Position numbers and translations under genes: made by a program. Below the pieces are notes generated by a model. That model was not told the origin of the DNA and made no database searches. It saw nothing but the letters and a program-made list of their open reading frames with translations. A stretch of DNA of 5,924 nucleotides from Bdellovibrionaceae bacterium UBA5009 (lineage in GTDB: Bacteria; Bdellovibrionota; Bdellovibrionia; Bdellovibrionales; Bdellovibrionaceae), in NCBI GenBank assembly GCA_002396665.1, contig DGYJ01000059.1, forward strand, positions 19,706 to 25,629, in the 5' to 3' direction. Of the stretch, positions 5,555 to 5,924 are shown in pieces (position 1 is the stretch's first letter; every line of letters starts with the position of its first letter).

Positions 5555-5924
5555 TGCAGCAATTGGATTTTCGATTTTTCTATTTGCAGTGATCAAAAAC
5601 AACTCTTCATGGACTCCTTGAAGTTGACCAATTTCCAGGAGTTCCCCGGAAAGGACTTGTCGAGTCACCGTATGCGTTGCCGTTGGAAGAATGCCAAGCC
5701 CTTCAATGGCCATTAATTTTTTTGTCGCTATATCTTGACCTTCGACAATGACGTTCAGTTCAATCCCATGGACCTTGGCCCAATGATCTATGTCATAGCG
5801 TAGCTTGCTATCGTATGTTGGCAGTATCATTGGTTGTCCCGAAATGGATTTTGGAAATCCTTTTCTTAGATTCTTGAATTTGACATCGGCATAGAACGCA
5901 ACATTTTTCTTTGTAATAGCTTTA
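5528..5924 (-). CDS. LysR-type transcriptional regulator, NhaR-like, C-terminal part
   Basis: The frame ends at TAG 5530-5528 and stays open through the right edge, so 131 C-terminal residues are visible and the start lies outside. Codons upstream of the internal ATG at 5830 continue the domain without a stop (including VAFYADVKFKNLRKGFP, followed by GQP), so that ATG is not the start. The visible part matches the second half of a LysR effector-binding domain: MILPTYDSKLRYDIDHWAKV, then ATKKLMAIEGLGILPTATHT and the closing ELFLITANRKIENPIAAKL. The LPT...S.LR..(L/I)..W pattern and the GLG(I/V)(F/L)P stretch recall NhaR, the sodium-responsive activator of the NhaA antiporter. Its ligand and targets cannot be deduced here. 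The helix-turn-helix is off-window. It reads in the same direction as the baeRF-HPF genes, 124 bp upstream, so it is either a separate unit or a leaky upstream cistron. Confidence 0.8.
   Translation of the reverse strand, partial: KAITKKNVAFYADVKFKNLRKGFPKSISGQPMILPTYDSKLRYDIDHWAKVHGIELNVIVEGQDIATKKLMAIEGLGILPTATHTVTRQVLSGELLEIGQLQGVHEELFLITANRKIENPIAAKLMSSFTV

Noticed and set aside
5477..5716. Plus-strand open frame starting in the AT-rich spacer with TATAAT nearby at 5489-5494
   Set aside because: It runs antisense to the LysR domain, the TATAAT lies after the putative start and no suitable -35 is seen.
5828..5830. ATG at 5830 as the true start of a 100-residue protein
   Set aside because: The frame continues upstream to the window edge with LysR effector-domain sequence, so this Met is internal.
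1..5924. CRISPR arrays, tRNA/rRNA genes, insertion sequences or phage genes
   Set aside because: No regularly spaced repeats, cloverleaf-like segments, transposase motifs or target-site duplications were seen.

Overview
The window holds a compact block of minus-strand genes from a moderately AT-rich bacterium. A LysR-type regulator and a membrane-anchored protein with a predicted periplasmic beta-propeller point to a Gram-negative organism. The overall look would fit a Bdellovibrio-like or other delta-proteobacterial lineage, but that is a weak guess because no marker gene is present. All confident genes read right to left, so transcription runs from high to low coordinates.

Layout in transcription order: (1) the C-terminal 131 residues of a LysR-family regulator resembling NhaR (5528 to beyond the right edge); (2) a very AT-rich spacer of 124 bp with a perfect 7-bp inverted repeat, a possible promoter and a small 5'-leader hairpin; (3) a bacterial archaeo-eukaryotic release-factor-like protein of the baeRF family 3 type (4252-5403); (4) a short HPF/RaiA-type ribosome hibernation factor (3890-4255), whose ATG overlaps the preceding stop as ATGA; (5) a 55-bp spacer with an inverted repeat that would pair with the ribosome binding site and start codon of the next gene; (6) a 773-residue phosphoenolpyruvate-synthase-like/rifampicin-phosphotransferase-like enzyme (1513-3834); (7) a 475-residue two-helix membrane protein with a PQQ-like beta-propeller (89-1516), again joined by an ATGA overlap. 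At the left edge a short plus-strand reading frame (1-65) may be the tail of a convergent gene.

The four central genes look like two translationally coupled pairs that may form one operon. The first pair acts on the ribosome (hibernation plus a release-factor-like protein lacking the GGQ motif). The second pairs a cytoplasmic ATP-dependent dikinase-type phosphotransferase of unknown substrate with a membrane-tethered, probably periplasmic, propeller. A plausible but unproven reading is a dormancy or stress module that protects ribosomes and also remodels or inactivates a small molecule or metabolic intermediate. The most unusual items are the SD/start-sequestering inverted repeat between the two pairs, and the tight coupling of the dikinase-like enzyme to a membrane propeller.
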